The notes: a model not told the origin generated them from the sequence alone. A DNA stretch of 64,000 nt from Novosphingobium sp. NDB2Meth1 (GCF_900117425.1 NZ_FPEH01000015.1:496001-560000), one strand, 5' to 3'; shown: positions 44,617 through 55,293, counted from the stretch's first letter. Numbers and translations are program-made.

Positions 44617-45984
44617 CTAGGAGCCGCCCATGACCCGGTCAACCAGGTTCGGCAGAAGTGTTATCGGCGCGTAGTGGATACCCGGCACCTTCTCCTGCGT
44701 GCCGGACGGCCCATGCGCCTTGTCGAACCCCAGCTTGGCCGCCTCGCGCAGCCGGATCGAGGAATGCGCGACGGGCCGCACTTCGCCGGCCAGCGAAATC
44801 TCGCCAAACCACGCCGCACTGCCAGACAGGGGCCGGTCAGACAGCGCCGAAATCAGCGCCGCCGCCACCGCAAGGTCTGCTGCCGGATCGGTCAACCGGT
44901 AGCCACCGGCAACGTTGAGATAGACTTCCGCGGTCGAGAAATTGAGCCCGCAGCGCGCTTCCAGCACCGCCAGCAGCATCGCGAGCCGCCCGCTGTCCCA
45001 GCCCACCACCGCGCGGCGCGGCGTCGCCCCGCTCTGGAGCCGTACGGTGAGCGCCTGAATCTCGACCAGCACGGGCCGCGTGCCCTCCAGCGCTGGAAAC
45101 ACTGCGCTCCCCGGCACCGGGTTCTCGCGCCCTGAAAGGAACAGCAGCGAGGGATTGCCGACTTCCTCCAGCCCCGCCCCCTGCATCGCGAACACGCCGA
45201 TCTCGTCCACCGCACCAAAGCGGTTCTTCAGCGCGCGCAGGATGCGGTACTGGTGGCTGCGCTCGCCCTCGAAGCTCATCACCACGTCGACCATGTGTTC
45301 CAGCACGCGCGGGCCGGCGATCGTGCCGTCCTTGGTCACGTGGCCCACCAGCACCAGCGCGGCACCGCTTGCCTTGGCATAACGGATCAGCTCGAACGCG
45401 CAGCCGCGCACCTGGCTCACCGTCCCTGGCGCGCCTTCGATCTGGTCGGAATACATCGTCTGGATCGAATCGATCACCACCAGCGCCGGCGGGTCCATCG
45501 CGTTCAGCGTCGTCAGGATATCCCGCACCGATGTCGCCGAAGCGAGCATGATCGGCGCCTTGCCGAGTCCCAGCCGATCCGCGCGCAGCCGCACCTGATC
45601 CGCCGCTTCCTCCCCGCTGATGTAGACTGCCGTACCACCCGAAAGCGCCACCTTGGCCGCCGCCTGCAGCAGCAGGGTTGACTTGCCGATGCCCGGATCG
45701 CCGCCCATCAGGATCGCCGAACCCGGCACGAGCCCGCCGCCCAGCGCGCGGTCGAGCTCCGCCAGCCCCGTCTTGCGCCGCTCCGGCAGCTTCACCGGCT
45801 GATCTAGCGCGACAAAGGCGACTGGCCGCCCGCCGCTCGAAAGATCATGCTTGGAGGAAAACACCGTCTCCGGTGCATCCTCGATCAGCGTGCTCCACTC
45901 GGCGCAATCGGGGCACTGCCCCTGCCAGCGAGGCGAAACCCCGCCGCAAGCCTGGCAGACATATCGGCGTTTGGGTTTGGCCAT
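44617..45984 (-). CDS. radA: DNA repair protein RadA (Sms)
   Basis: A RecA-like branch-migration ATPase. The 455-residue protein has a four-Cys zinc finger (10, 13, 24, 27), Walker A GDPGIGKST, the diagnostic KNRFG motif (LKNRFGAVDEIG) and a C-terminal Lon-protease-like domain (from about 290). Full length and intact. Confidence 0.95.
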   Translation of the reverse strand: MAKPKRRYVCQACGGVSPRWQGQCPDCAEWSTLIEDAPETVFSSKHDLSSGGRPVAFVALDQPVKLPERRKTGLAELDRALGGGLVPGSAILMGGDPGIGKSTLLLQAAAKVALSGGTAVYISGEEAADQVRLRADRLGLGKAPIMLASATSVRDILTTLNAMDPPALVVIDSIQTMYSDQIEGAPGTVSQVRGCAFELIRYAKASGAALVLVGHVTKDGTIAGPRVLEHMVDVVMSFEGERSHQYRILRALKNRFGAVDEIGVFAMQGAGLEEVGNPSLLFLSGRENPVPGSAVFPALEGTRPVLVEIQALTVRLQSGATPRRAVVGWDSGRLAMLLAVLEARCGLNFSTAEVYLNVAGGYRLTDPAADLAVAAALISALSDRPLSGSAAWFGEISLAGEVRPVAHSSIRLREAAKLGFDKAHGPSGTQEKVPGIHYAPITLLPNLVDRVMGGS

Positions 45985-46049
45985 GAAGGAGGCCTAATGC
46001 GAACATAGCAGGAACGCAAGTCCCGCTTCGCGCCATATTGATGGGAAAT

Positions 46050-46133
46050 TGGTGCCCCTGGCCAGACTCGAACTGGCACATCTCTCGATAACCGATTTTG
46101 AGTCGGTCGCGTCTACCATTCCACCACAGGGGC
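46050..46133 (-). tRNA. tRNA-Leu (CAA)
   Basis: An 84-base tRNA with paired acceptor arms GCCCCTG and CAGGGGC, anticodon loop CTCAAAA giving CAA, a long variable arm typical of Leu and an encoded CCA (46052-46050). Lies between radA and suhB. Confidence 0.95.
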
Positions 46134-46168
46134 ACTGGAGGCGGACTTACCCGCCCCCGCGAGCCGCA

Positions 46169-46993
46169 TCAAGCCGTCTTGATCGCGCCGACCACCAGCT
46201 TGTGCAGCTTCGAATGCAGCGCGTCATTGCCGGCCAGCACGGTCTCGTCACAGATCGGGTGGGAACGGCCGCGGTAGTCCGAAACGAAGCCGCCCGCCTC
46301 GCGTACCAGCAGGCATCCGGCCGCGGTATCCCACGGATTCAACCCGCTTTCCCAGAACCCGTCGAAACGGCCCGCCGCCACCCACGCAAGGTCCAGCGCC
46401 GCCGAGCCGAAGCGGCGTATTCCGGCCACGCGGGGGCCGATCTCGTGGAAGATCCGCGTCCACTCGGCAAAGTCGCCATGCCCGGCAAAGGGAATGCCGG
46501 TCGCAATCAGCGCCTCGTCCAGATTGCGCCGCGCCGAAACGCGCAGGCGGCGGTCCTGCAGCCAGGCGCCGCGGGTCTTCTCGGCCCAGAAGCTTTCGTC
46601 GGTGATCGGCTGATAGACGAGCCCGGCGGTCACTTCGCCCCAACCCTTCCCGTCCAGCGTCGGCTCCTGCACCGCGATCGAGATCGCGAAGTGCGGGATA
46701 CCGTGGAGGAAATTGCTGGTGCCATCGAGCGGATCGATGATGAAACGCGGCTTGCCGGGCTCGCCTTCGATCGTGCCGCCCTCTTCCATCACGAAGCCCC
46801 AGCCGGGGCGCGCCGTGCGCAGTTCGTCCCACAAGGTGCGCTCGGCGTGCTGGTCGGCCTTCGAGACGAAGTCCGCCGGCCCCTTGCGGCTCACCTGGAG
46901 ATGCTCGACCTCGCCAAAGTCACGGCGCAGCCGCTGGCCGGCCTTGCGGGCCGCCTTCTCCATCACCCGCATCAGGCCGGAAATGGCGGACAT
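46169..46993 (-). CDS. suhB: Inositol monophosphatase family protein (SuhB-like)
   Basis: A 274-residue metal-dependent phosphatase. The motifs are the Glu pair in FVMEEGG, DPLDGTSNF with the metal-binding aspartates, and NPWDTAAG. Such proteins dephosphorylate inositol phosphates; SuhB also aids transcription antitermination, and histidinol phosphatase is another option. The start overlaps the efp stop by one base (TGATG). Confidence 0.9.
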   Translation of the reverse strand: MSAISGLMRVMEKAARKAGQRLRRDFGEVEHLQVSRKGPADFVSKADQHAERTLWDELRTARPGWGFVMEEGGTIEGEPGKPRFIIDPLDGTSNFLHGIPHFAISIAVQEPTLDGKGWGEVTAGLVYQPITDESFWAEKTRGAWLQDRRLRVSARRNLDEALIATGIPFAGHGDFAEWTRIFHEIGPRVAGIRRFGSAALDLAWVAAGRFDGFWESGLNPWDTAAGCLLVREAGGFVSDYRGRSHPICDETVLAGNDALHSKLHKLVVGAIKTA

Positions 46994-47556
46994 CAGCCGA
47001 CCTTGCTCACGTAGGTGCGCTCATAGACATCGACGATGATGCGCGTGCCGCTTTCGATATGCGGCGGCACCATCACGCGCACGCCGTTGTCGAGGATCGC
47101 GGGCTTGTAGCTCGACGAAGCGGTCTGGCCCTTCACCACGGCATCGGCTTCGACGATGGTCGCCTCGACCTGCTCGGGCAGCTGCACTGAAATCGGGCGC
47201 TCTTCCCACATTTCGAGCAGCACGGTCATGCCGTCCTGCAGGAACGCGGCGGCATCGCCGAGAAGATCGCTGGGGAGCGTGATCTGGTCGTAGGTTTCCA
47301 CGTCCATGAAGATCAGGTCATCGCCCTCGGCATAGAGGAACTGGAAGTCCTTGGTGTCGAGGCGCACGCGCTCGACCGTGTCGGCGCTGCGGAAGCGGAC
47401 GTTGGTCTTGCGGCCGTCGATCAGGTTCTTCATCTCGACCTGCATGAACGCGCCGCCCTTGCCGGGCTGGGTGTGCTGGGTCTTGGCAACCTTCCAGATG
47501 CCCTTTTCGTATTCCAGGATATTGCCCGGACGGATGTCCACGCCGCTGATCTTCAT
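46993..47556 (-). CDS. efp: Translation elongation factor P
   Basis: Relieves ribosome stalling at polyproline. The 187-residue protein has the expected three barrels, with the site of post-translational modification Lys33 in [10 protein letters not shown]. Start at [12 protein letters not shown]; the 11 upstream residues are not EF-P-like. It is followed by suhB. Confidence 0.95.
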   Translation of the reverse strand: MKISGVDIRPGNILEYEKGIWKVAKTQHTQPGKGGAFMQVEMKNLIDGRKTNVRFRSADTVERVRLDTKDFQFLYAEGDDLIFMDVETYDQITLPSDLLGDAAAFLQDGMTVLLEMWEERPISVQLPEQVEATIVEADAVVKGQTASSSYKPAILDNGVRVMVPPHIESGTRIIVDVYERTYVSKVG

Positions 47557-47664
47557 GATGGAAAGAGCCCTAATTGGGATGCACGCCAAACGGGTGCGGG
47601 AGCGCGGCCCTTAGCGCCAAGCGGCGATTGCTTCAAGCCGCCGTCGCATGCTAGCGCCAAGCGC

Positions 47665-48054
47665 ATGATCAGAGCCGCCTCCGCCGCCCTCCTTCTGCTC
47701 GCTGCCGGCCCGGCCCTGGCCGCCCCGGGCGGTGCGATGCTGACGATCGCACAAGGCCGCTGGACCTGCGAACTGCCGGGCGATGCAACCACTCCGCCGG
47801 TTCCGCAGCCTCAGGACAACTTCAGCATCGTTCCCGATTCCAGCTACATCGCTAACGGTGTGCGGGGGACCTATCTGCTGCTGAGCAGGAAGCTTACGAT
47901 GACCTCTGGGCCTTTCGCGGGCCGACGCTTCGACAAAGTCGGCCTCTCGCTGATCAAGCTCGGGTCTGATGGCAAGCGCGAGGCATTGCGCTGCGTCCGC
48001 GCCGGCGCGGTGCGCGATGATTACAGCGCGGATGAAGGCTCACCTTCCGAGTAA
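47665..48054 (+). CDS. Exported hypothetical protein, 129 residues
   Basis: A signal peptide (MIRAASAALLLLAAGPALAA) precedes about 110 residues with two Cys (WTCELPG and LRCVRAG) that could form a disulfide. Family not recognised by sight. It is divergent from efp and ends five bases before the convergent thiE stop. Confidence 0.7.
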   Translation: MIRAASAALLLLAAGPALAAPGGAMLTIAQGRWTCELPGDATTPPVPQPQDNFSIVPDSSYIANGVRGTYLLLSRKLTMTSGPFAGRRFDKVGLSLIKLGSDGKREALRCVRAGAVRDDYSADEGSPSE

Positions 48055-48059
48055 GCCGT

Positions 48060-48689
48060 TCAGGCAGACGCCCCGGCAATCGCCGCGACAAGCGCCCGCA
48101 CGCCGTCGGCCTCATCGCCGCCCCACACGGCATTGCTGACCGCGAGGAAATCCGCCCCTGCCGCCACCAGCGGCCCGCAGTTCGCCGCCGTGATCCCGCC
48201 GATCGCCACGCAAGGCAGTTCGAACAGCCGCGCCCACCAGCTCAGCAGCTCCGGCTCCGCGACATGCTTGGTGTCCTTGGTCGAGCTCGGGAAGAACGCC
48301 CCGAACGCGACATAGTCCGCCCCCGCCTCGCCAGCTTCCATCGCGAGATGCCGGCTGTCGTGGCAGGTCACCCCGATCTGTGCCGCCTTGCCAAGGCGCG
48401 CGCGCGCATCCGCCACGCTGCCATCCTGCTGCCCGAGATGGACACCATCCGCTCCGAGCCGCTTGGCGAGCGAAATCGAGTCGTTGACGATGAAAGCCAC
48501 CTCGCGGTCCGCGCAAATGCGCAGAAGCGGTTCCGCCAGACGCGCCGCCTCATGCTCGGCCACATCCTTCACGCGGAACTGGAACGCCGCGACCGGCCCT
48601 GCATCAAGCGCGCGGGCTAACCGGTCAGGGAAGGCACCGCCGACTTCGAGCGGCGAGATCAGGTAAAGCTGGCAGCTGGGTTCAGACAT
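48060..48689 (-). CDS. thiE: Thiamine-phosphate synthase
   Basis: Joins the pyrimidine and thiazole phosphates of thiamine. The 209-residue TIM barrel shows VNDSISLAKRLGADGVHLGQ (a thiE signature), AFGAFFPSSTK with the diphosphate-binding region and AIGGITAAN. Its start follows a palindromic repeat that separates it from fba, so it may have its own promoter. Confidence 0.9.
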   Translation of the reverse strand: MSEPSCQLYLISPLEVGGAFPDRLARALDAGPVAAFQFRVKDVAEHEAARLAEPLLRICADREVAFIVNDSISLAKRLGADGVHLGQQDGSVADARARLGKAAQIGVTCHDSRHLAMEAGEAGADYVAFGAFFPSSTKDTKHVAEPELLSWWARLFELPCVAIGGITAANCGPLVAAGADFLAVSNAVWGGDEADGVRALVAAIAGASA

Positions 48690-48756
48690 GCCGGGGCCTT
48701 AGCGAGCAACGCGAGAAGGCGCAAACTTCCTCAATCCTTCTCAGCCCCTGCCATAA

Positions 48757-48833
48757 CCCGCTCATGCTGAGCTTGTCGAAGCATCATGCACAGCCGTCGC
48801 ACCAGCACCCTTCGACAGGCTCAGGGTGAACGG
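48757..48833. repeat. REP-like palindrome, copy 2
   Basis: Arms containing CTTGTCGAAG and CTTCGACAGGCTCAG flank a 28-base centre. It lies in the 185-base gap between fba and thiE, where no gene is visible. Same family as 33944 and 57131. Confidence 0.85.
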
Positions 48834-48874
48834 AGCTGGAGTTGTGCGGCAGAAGGAAGAGTGGCGCCTGCCCC

Positions 48875-49771
48875 TCAGGCCGTCTTCACCGTCGAACCGC
48901 GATGGATCTCGTCGATCGCCGCGCCGAGCGAGGCATCGAACTCCGCATCGCTCATCTGCGCGCGCAGGTCTTCGAGCAGCGCGCGGCTGAAGCTGGCGAT
49001 GATGCCCTTGTTCTTGGCCAGCTCCACGCAGGCCTCGGGCCGCTTGTAGCCACCCGAAAGCGCGACGACGCGCAGCACGCGCGGATGGTTCACCAGCGGA
49101 TCGAACGTGCCCGGCACAACCGGCAGCGAGAGCTTGAGCATCACTTCCTCGCCTTCTGCCATGCCATCGAGCGCCTTGAGCAGTTCATCCAGCAGGATCG
49201 CATCGCATTCCGCGCGCGTATCGCTCTTGATGTTCACTTCGGGCTCGATGATCGGCATCATGCCGTGCGATAGAACCTGGCGGCCAACCTCGAACTGCTG
49301 CGCGACCACAGCGGCAATGCCATCGCGGTTCGCCGAGTTGATCACCGAACGCTCCTTGGTGCCGAACACGCCGAGCGCATTCGAGCGCTCGAGCAGCGCA
49401 TCGAGCGTCGGCATCGGCTTCATCAGCTGTACGCCATTCGCTTCGTCCTCGAGGCCCTTGTCGATCTTGATGAAGGGCACCACGCCCTTCGCCAGCAGCG
49501 CCGCCGGAACGGGTGTGCCATCGACATCGCCATCCATCGTGCGCTCGAACAGGATCGCGCCAATCACCTTCTCGCCCGTAAATGCCGCCGAACGGATGAT
49601 CCGCGCGCGCATTTCGTGGATCAGGCCGAACATTTCCTCTTCGGAATTCCACGCTCCCGCTTCGATGCCATAGCCCGCCAAAGCCTTGGGAGTCGAACCA
49701 CCGCTCTGGTCCAATGCCGCGATAAAGCCCTGGCCCGCTGCGATCTTGGACTTCATCTCGGCGTAGTTCAT
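48875..49771 (-). CDS. fba: Class I fructose-bisphosphate aldolase
   Basis: Cleaves fructose-1,6-bisphosphate by a Schiff-base mechanism. The 298-residue length and segments AALDQSGGSTPKAL, GTKERSV, IIEPEVNI and VALSGGYKR fit the short class I type; the active-site Lys is likely in VMLKLSLP. GAGGGA precedes ATG 49771, preferred over the frame's first Met at 49837. Last gene of the tkt-gap-MOSC-pgk-fba run. Confidence 0.92.
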   Translation of the reverse strand: MNYAEMKSKIAAGQGFIAALDQSGGSTPKALAGYGIEAGAWNSEEEMFGLIHEMRARIIRSAAFTGEKVIGAILFERTMDGDVDGTPVPAALLAKGVVPFIKIDKGLEDEANGVQLMKPMPTLDALLERSNALGVFGTKERSVINSANRDGIAAVVAQQFEVGRQVLSHGMMPIIEPEVNIKSDTRAECDAILLDELLKALDGMAEGEEVMLKLSLPVVPGTFDPLVNHPRVLRVVALSGGYKRPEACVELAKNKGIIASFSRALLEDLRAQMSDAEFDASLGAAIDEIHRGSTVKTA

Positions 49772-49873
49772 GGCATGTCCCTCTGAATAGCGCATTCGTA
49801 TGCGCGCGCCCCTAACGCGGATCGTGCCGCACTGCAATATCGCAGCGCAACCGATCCGAGAATTATCTTGAGA

Positions 49874-51070
49874 TCAGGCCTCCAGCGCTGCCACGCCCGG
49901 CAGCACACGGCCTTCCATCCATTCAAGGAAAGCGCCGCCGGCAGTCGAGACGTAGGAGAAATCGCCCGCCACCCCGGCATGGCTCAGCGCCGCGACAGTA
50001 TCGCCGCCGCCCGCCACCGAAACCAGCGAGCCCTCGCGGGTAAGCGCCGCCGCAGTGCGCGCCAGCGCCACGGTCGCAGTGTCGAACGGCTGCGTCTCGA
50101 ACGCGCCGAGCGGCCCGTTCCACACCAGCGTCCTGCAGACCTTGAGCACGTCGGCGAGCGCTTCGGTCGCCGCAGGACCGACATCGAGGATCATCTCGCC
50201 CCCCGCCACTTCGTGTACGTTGCAGGTGCGCAAGGAAGGCGGATTGGCCGCGAACTCCTTCGAGACCACCACGTCATACGGCAGGTGCACAGTGCAGCCC
50301 GACGAGTCTGCCGCATCGAGGATCGCCTCGGCGGTCGGCGCCAGATCATGCTCGCACAGCGACTTGCCGACATCGACCCCGCGCGCGGCGAGGAACGTGT
50401 TGGCCATGCCCCCGCCGATGATCAGGTGATCGACCTTCCCGACGAGGTGCTTCAGCACATCGAGCTTGGAAGACACCTTCGCCCCGCCGACCACGGCCGC
50501 CACGGGCCGCTCCGGCTCGCCCAGCGCCTTGCCAAGCGCCTCGAGTTCGGCCTGCATCGAGCGGCCCGCATAGGCCGGCAGCACATGCGCCAGACCCTCG
50601 GTCGTCGCATGCGCGCGGTGCGCAGCCGAAAACGCGTCGTTCACATAGATATCGGCGTTCTCGGCAATCGCCTTCACGAGTTCCGGATCGTTCTTTTCCT
50701 CGCCCTTCCAGAACCGCGTGTTCTCGAGGCAGGCGATCCCGCCCTCGGGGAGGATGCCGACCACCTGCTTGACCACCGGGCCGGCGATCTCGGAAACGAA
50801 CATCACTTCGCGCCCGATCACCTGCTCGACCGCGCCGACGACCATGCTCAAGGACTGGGTGGAAACGCGCTCGCCCTTGGGCCGGCCGAAGTGCGCCAGC
50901 AGCAGCACCTTGGCGCCCTTGTCGGCGAGTTCGAGGATCGTCGGCTTGGCGGCCTGCACGCGGGTGTCATCGGTCACCGCGCCGTCCTGCATCGGGAGGT
51001 TGAGGTCCACGCGCACCAGCACGACCTTGCCGCGCACGTCGCCCAAATCGTCAAGCGTCTTGAAGCTCAT
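49874..51070 (-). CDS. pgk: Phosphoglycerate kinase
   Basis: A 398-residue glycolytic/gluconeogenic kinase with [42 protein letters not shown], the nucleotide-site GGAKVSSKL and the hinge-end GGGDTVAAL. It overlaps the MOSC gene by four bases (ATGA). Confidence 0.96.
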   Translation of the reverse strand: MSFKTLDDLGDVRGKVVLVRVDLNLPMQDGAVTDDTRVQAAKPTILELADKGAKVLLLAHFGRPKGERVSTQSLSMVVGAVEQVIGREVMFVSEIAGPVVKQVVGILPEGGIACLENTRFWKGEEKNDPELVKAIAENADIYVNDAFSAAHRAHATTEGLAHVLPAYAGRSMQAELEALGKALGEPERPVAAVVGGAKVSSKLDVLKHLVGKVDHLIIGGGMANTFLAARGVDVGKSLCEHDLAPTAEAILDAADSSGCTVHLPYDVVVSKEFAANPPSLRTCNVHEVAGGEMILDVGPAATEALADVLKVCRTLVWNGPLGAFETQPFDTATVALARTAAALTREGSLVSVAGGGDTVAALSHAGVAGDFSYVSTAGGAFLEWMEGRVLPGVAALEA

Positions 51071-51543
51071 TCCTCGATCCTCACTTCATCGCCGACGGCA
51101 ATCTCGCCCTCGCTGATTACCCGTCCGCAAATTCCGCCGCGCCAGTCCGGCGTCAGCGCCGCGCGCAGTCCTTCACGCAAGGCATCCATCCGGCTGCACG
51201 GATCGCATTCGCAGCGCACCTCGATGCGCAGGCCCTTGCCGATGGCGATTACCTTGCCTGCCTCACGCGGCAGGCGCACGCCTGAAACAAGCAGATTGGC
51301 CAGCCGATCAGACCAGACGAGGCCGTCGGCGCCGCCCAGATCCTGCATTGCTGCCGCCCAGCTTTCGGCCTCGATCACCGTAATCTGCCGGTTGCCCTTC
51401 TTGCCTTCCGGCACAGGCCCCCGGCAATCGCCCTCGAGCCCCATGTCCGGAGTGACGAGGGCGCGGTCCAGCACTTCCATAGGCCCGCGGGACACCTTGT
51501 GCCGGGCAATCCCGTCAAGCCGTCCCGCACCCATGTCCGTCAT
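51067..51543 (-). CDS. MOSC-domain protein
   Basis: A 158-residue protein of the MOSC (molybdenum cofactor sulfurase C-terminal) fold, with the shared Cys cluster [11 protein letters not shown] (Cys111, 113, 116) and GLEGDCRG near the start. MOSC proteins carry sulfur or bind molybdenum cofactor. Its location is odd: one base after gap and overlapping pgk, so it is translated within the glycolytic operon. Specific role unknown. Confidence 0.82.
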   Translation of the reverse strand: MTDMGAGRLDGIARHKVSRGPMEVLDRALVTPDMGLEGDCRGPVPEGKKGNRQITVIEAESWAAAMQDLGGADGLVWSDRLANLLVSGVRLPREAGKVIAIGKGLRIEVRCECDPCSRMDALREGLRAALTPDWRGGICGRVISEGEIAVGDEVRIEE

Positions 51544-51544
51544 T

Positions 51545-52552
51545 TCAGAGCAGGCCCGCCATCACGCCGGCCGTATCGACCATGCGGTTCGAGAAGCCCC
51601 ACTCGTTGTCGTACCAGGAAAGCACACGCACTAGCTTGCCGTCGATCACCGCGGTCTCGAGGCTGTCGATGGTCGAGCTGTGCGAATCGTGATTGTAGTC
51701 GATCGAGACCAGCGGCTCGTCGCTGAAGCCCAGCACGCCCTTGAGCGCGCCTTCCGACGCGGCCTTGAGCAGCGCGTTGACTTCTTCCTTGGTCGTGTCA
51801 CGGCCGGGCTGGAAGGTCAGGTCCACCACCGAGACGTTGGGGGTCGGCACGCGGATTGCCGAACCGTCGAGCTTGCCCTTCAGTTCGGGCAGCACTTCAC
51901 CCACCGCGCGGGCCGCGCCCGTCGTGGTCGGGATCATGCTCATCGCGGCAGCGCGGGCGCGGCGCGGGTCGCTGTGGATCTGGTCGAGGATCTTCTGGTC
52001 GTTGGTATAGGCGTGGACCGTCGTCATCAGCCCGCGCACGATGCCGATGCTGTCGTTGAGCACCTTGGCGAAGGGGGCGAGACAGTTGGTGGTGCACGAA
52101 GCGTTCGAGACGATCGTGTGCTCCGCCGTCAGCTTGTCGTGGTTCACGCCGTAGACGACGGTGAGATCGACGTTCTTGCCCGGCGCCGAGATCAGCACCT
52201 TCTTGGCGCCCGCCGCAAGGTGCTTTTCGCACGAAGCGCGGTCGGTGAAGAAGCCGGTGCATTCCAGCACGATGTCGATGCCTTGTGCAGCGTGCGGCAG
52301 GTTGGCGGGGTCGCGCTCGGCGGTCACCGCGATGCGCTTGCCGTCGATGACGAGGTCATTGCCGTCGACTTCGACCGTACCCTTGTAGGCGCCGTGCACG
52401 CTGTCGCGCTTGAACAGCAGTGCGTTGTCCTTCGCGCTGGCGAGATCGTTGATCGAAACCAGCTCCAGCCCGCAGTCCGGCCGCTCCAGAATGGCGCGCG
52501 CCACATTGCGCCCGATGCGCCCGAACCCGTTGATCGCAACCTTGGTGGCCAT
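51545..52552 (-). CDS. gap: Glyceraldehyde-3-phosphate dehydrogenase, type I
   Basis: A 335-residue NAD-binding enzyme with [13 protein letters not shown], the catalytic Cys153 in [12 protein letters not shown], and [15 protein letters not shown]. It lies between tkt and the MOSC gene in a glycolysis/pentose-phosphate cluster. Confidence 0.96.
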   Translation of the reverse strand: MATKVAINGFGRIGRNVARAILERPDCGLELVSINDLASAKDNALLFKRDSVHGAYKGTVEVDGNDLVIDGKRIAVTAERDPANLPHAAQGIDIVLECTGFFTDRASCEKHLAAGAKKVLISAPGKNVDLTVVYGVNHDKLTAEHTIVSNASCTTNCLAPFAKVLNDSIGIVRGLMTTVHAYTNDQKILDQIHSDPRRARAAAMSMIPTTTGAARAVGEVLPELKGKLDGSAIRVPTPNVSVVDLTFQPGRDTTKEEVNALLKAASEGALKGVLGFSDEPLVSIDYNHDSHSSTIDSLETAVIDGKLVRVLSWYDNEWGFSNRMVDTAGVMAGLL

Positions 52553-52574
52553 GCTATCGTACTCCTGGTTTCGC

Positions 52575-54545
52575 TTAGGAAAGCCGCGCGCGGATGCGCG
52601 GCAGGATCTTCTCGGCGGTCAGGCCGAAGTGGTCGTAAAGCACCGGCGCCGGGGCCGAAGCACCGAAGCTGTCGATGCCGATGGTGAGGCCGCCCGCTAC
52701 ATACTTCTGCCAGCCCAGCGTCACGCCCGCCTCGATCGAGACCTTGAGCACATCCGCCGGCAGCAGGTCGGCGCGGTAGGCCTCGTCCTGCTCGTCGAAC
52801 AGCTCCCAGCACGGGAACGAGACGACATCGGCGCCCACGCCTTCGGCTTCGAGCACCTTGGCGACATCCATCGCGATCTGCACTTCCGAACCCGTCGCCA
52901 TCAGCACGACCTTGCGCGGCGCCGACGCGGCCACAAGGCGATAGGCCCCCTTCGCGCTCTTGAACTCGGCATCGAAGCGCACCGGCGGCAGGTTCTGCCG
53001 GGTCAGCGCCAGCACCGTCGGGCGGTGGGCATTGGCCAGCGCAAGGCTCCAGGCTTCCGCCGTCTCGATCGCGTCCGCCGGGCGGAACACGAGGAGGTTC
53101 GGGATCATGCGCAGCGACATGACATGCTCGACGGGCTGGTGCGTCGGACCATCCTCACCCAGACCGATCGAGTCATGCGTAAACACATAGATCGCGCGCG
53201 TATGCTGCAGCGCCGACATGCGCACGGCATTGCGGCAATAGTCGGAGAACACGAGGAACGTGCCGCCATAGGGGATCACGCCCCCATGCAGCGCCATGCC
53301 GTTCATCGCCGCGGCCATGCCGAACTCGCGGATGCCATAGTAGACATAGCGCCCGCCATAGCTGTCCTTCGTAAGCGGGCCGGTCGACTTGGTCTTGGTA
53401 TTGTTCGAACCCGTCAGGTCCGCCGAACCGCCGACCATTTCCGGGATCACCGCGGTCATCGCCTCCAGCGCCATCTCGCTCGACTTGCGCGTGGCGACCG
53501 TCGGCGGGTTGGCGATCAGGCTTTCGATATAGGCGTTCTTGGCGCCCACGTCCGCCGGCAGCTCGCCCGCCATGCGCCGGGCCAGTTCCGCGCCCTGCGG
53601 GTGAGCTGCTGCGCGGGCCTCCCACTCGGCCCGCGCCGCAGCGCCCTTGGCACCGGCCGCACGCCAGTTCGCCAAAATGTCCGACGGGATCTCGAACGGC
53701 ACAGCCGTCCAGCCGAGATATTCGCGCGCCGCCTCGATCTCGCTCTTGCCCAGCGGCGAGCCATGGACGTTGTGCCCGCCCTGCTTGTTCGGCGCGCCCT
53801 TGCCGATCACCGTCTTGCACGAAACCAGCGAGGGGCGCGGATCGGCCGCCGCTTCGGCCAGCGCGCGCGCGATATCGGCAAAGTCGTGCCCGTCGCACTG
53901 CGCCGTGTGCCACCCGCTCGCCGCATAGCGCGCCAGGATGTCTTCCGTGGTCGAAAGCGAGGTATCGCCATCGATGGTGATCTTGTTGTCATCCCACAGC
54001 ACGTTGAGGTGCCCGAGGCCGAGCGTCCCGGCGAGGCCGACCGCCTCGTGGTTCACGCCTTCCATCAGGCAGCCATCACCCGCGATCACCCAGGTCTTGT
54101 GATCGACCAGCTCGTTGCCGAAGGTCGCGTTGAGATGCCGCTCGGCAATCGCCATGCCCACCGCCATGGCGAGGCCCTGCCCCAGCGGACCCGTGGTGCA
54201 TTCGACGCCTTCCAGCATGTCGTTCTCGGGATGCCCCGCGCAGGGGCTGCCGAGCTGGCGGAAATTGCGGATGTCGTCGATCGTCGGCGCGGCATAGCCT
54301 GTCAGGTGCAGCAGCGCATAGATCAGCATCGAGCCGTGACCGGCCGAAAGCACGAAACGGTCGCGGTCCGACCACTTTGGCGCGGCGGGGTCATACTTCA
54401 GGAATTCGGTAAACAGCACCGTCGCCACATCGGCCATGCCCATCGGCATGCCGGGGTGACCCGAATTGGCGGCCTCGACAGCATCCATCGCGAGCGCGCG
54501 GATGGCATTGGCCATCGGCGTCAGTACGGTCTGATCCCGTTCCAT
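52575..54545 (-). CDS. tkt: Transketolase
   Basis: A TPP-dependent pentose-phosphate enzyme. The 656-residue protein shows [18 protein letters not shown], the TPP motif [16 protein letters not shown] and the [14 protein letters not shown] signature. AGGA lies before Met at 54545, chosen over 54593. First gene of the tkt-gap-MOSC-pgk-fba run. Confidence 0.95.
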   Translation of the reverse strand: MERDQTVLTPMANAIRALAMDAVEAANSGHPGMPMGMADVATVLFTEFLKYDPAAPKWSDRDRFVLSAGHGSMLIYALLHLTGYAAPTIDDIRNFRQLGSPCAGHPENDMLEGVECTTGPLGQGLAMAVGMAIAERHLNATFGNELVDHKTWVIAGDGCLMEGVNHEAVGLAGTLGLGHLNVLWDDNKITIDGDTSLSTTEDILARYAASGWHTAQCDGHDFADIARALAEAAADPRPSLVSCKTVIGKGAPNKQGGHNVHGSPLGKSEIEAAREYLGWTAVPFEIPSDILANWRAAGAKGAAARAEWEARAAAHPQGAELARRMAGELPADVGAKNAYIESLIANPPTVATRKSSEMALEAMTAVIPEMVGGSADLTGSNNTKTKSTGPLTKDSYGGRYVYYGIREFGMAAAMNGMALHGGVIPYGGTFLVFSDYCRNAVRMSALQHTRAIYVFTHDSIGLGEDGPTHQPVEHVMSLRMIPNLLVFRPADAIETAEAWSLALANAHRPTVLALTRQNLPPVRFDAEFKSAKGAYRLVAASAPRKVVLMATGSEVQIAMDVAKVLEAEGVGADVVSFPCWELFDEQDEAYRADLLPADVLKVSIEAGVTLGWQKYVAGGLTIGIDSFGASAPAPVLYDHFGLTAEKILPRIRARLS

Positions 54546-54633
54546 CTGAATATCCTGACCTTTGTCCCGCGGCCAAGGCCGCCCAGCCGCCACCGATTCG
54601 GCAGCGGGCTCTCTTTGGGAGCGGCTCTCCGTA

Positions 54634-54668
54634 GCGTCAAGGCTGGGGCGGCAGCGTCAAGATTGGGG
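54634..54668. promoter_or_regulatory. Direct repeat in the tkt upstream region
   Basis: GCGTCAAGGCTGGGG is followed 20 bases later by GCGTCAAGATTGGGG, within the 179-base gap between tkt and the coiled-coil gene. Two-turn spacing is compatible with a tandem regulator site; unproven. Confidence 0.3.
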
Positions 54669-54724
54669 AAAGGCGGGCGCTTCCCGACTTGCGGGCCTAG
54701 GCAATTGTGCTAGCGATATCGGCC

Positions 54725-54928
54725 ATGACGACCGAGGCGCAGGATTCCCCGCTCGATGCGGCGCTGGACAGGATCGAGCAGGCGATTGTCCGCCTCGAAG
54801 CCGCCGTAGCCGCCGCCCCCGCTCCCGCCGAAGTGGCCGAGCTGCGCAGCCGCCACCGCCGGCTGAAGGAACGGGTGAGCGAGGAAATCCAGCAGCTTGA
54901 TCTCCTGCTGGCCAATCTTCCGCAATGA
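54725..54928 (+). CDS. Small coiled-coil protein upstream of zapA
   Basis: A 67-residue, Ala/Glu/Arg-rich protein predicted to form a coiled coil over most of its length (ALDRIEQAIVRLEAA to LKERVSEEIQQLDLLL). It resembles ZapB-like or DUF4164-like helpers in shape only. It ends ten bases before zapA, suggesting a division-related role. A longer start at 54707 is less likely. Confidence 0.7.
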   Translation: MTTEAQDSPLDAALDRIEQAIVRLEAAVAAAPAPAEVAELRSRHRRLKERVSEEIQQLDLLLANLPQ

Positions 54929-54938
54929 GCCCGGCAGC

Positions 54939-55262
54939 ATGAGCAACGTCACCCTCACCATCGGCGGCCGCCCCTACACCGTCTCCGCGCCCGACGGCGA
55001 GGAATCGCATATCGAGATGCTGGGCCGCATGGTTGCGGACCGCGTCACCAAGACCGGCGCCGGACAAAGCGAAACCCGCATGCTCCTCTTCGCGGCGCTG
55101 ATGCTCGCGGACGAGCTGCACGAGCTCCATCGCCGGATGCCGCCCCCGCAGGAGGAAGCGCCTGAGCCGGCCCAGCCGGCCGCCGAAGTGCTCGCCCGGA
55201 TCGAGACACTGGCCGCCCGCGTCGAGAAGCTCGCCGCGCATCTCGAAGAACCCGCCACTTGA
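54939..55262 (+). CDS. zapA: Cell division protein ZapA
   Basis: A 107-residue FtsZ-bundling protein: the NVTLTIGGRPYTVSAPDGEE head and ADRVTKTG...LLFAALMLADELH helix are ZapA-like, followed by a Pro-rich spacer and coiled-coil tail. Its position before 6S RNA and ygfA is the usual zapA-ssrS-ygfA arrangement. Confidence 0.88.
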   Translation: MSNVTLTIGGRPYTVSAPDGEESHIEMLGRMVADRVTKTGAGQSETRMLLFAALMLADELHELHRRMPPPQEEAPEPAQPAAEVLARIETLAARVEKLAAHLEEPAT

Positions 55263-55293
55263 GAAAGCGCGCCGCCTCCCCTAGATAGGAAGC

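Noticed and set aside
52410..54713. 767-residue plus-strand frame over gap and tkt
   Set aside because: Antisense to transketolase and GAPDH with no recognisable motifs; composition is that of a shadow frame.
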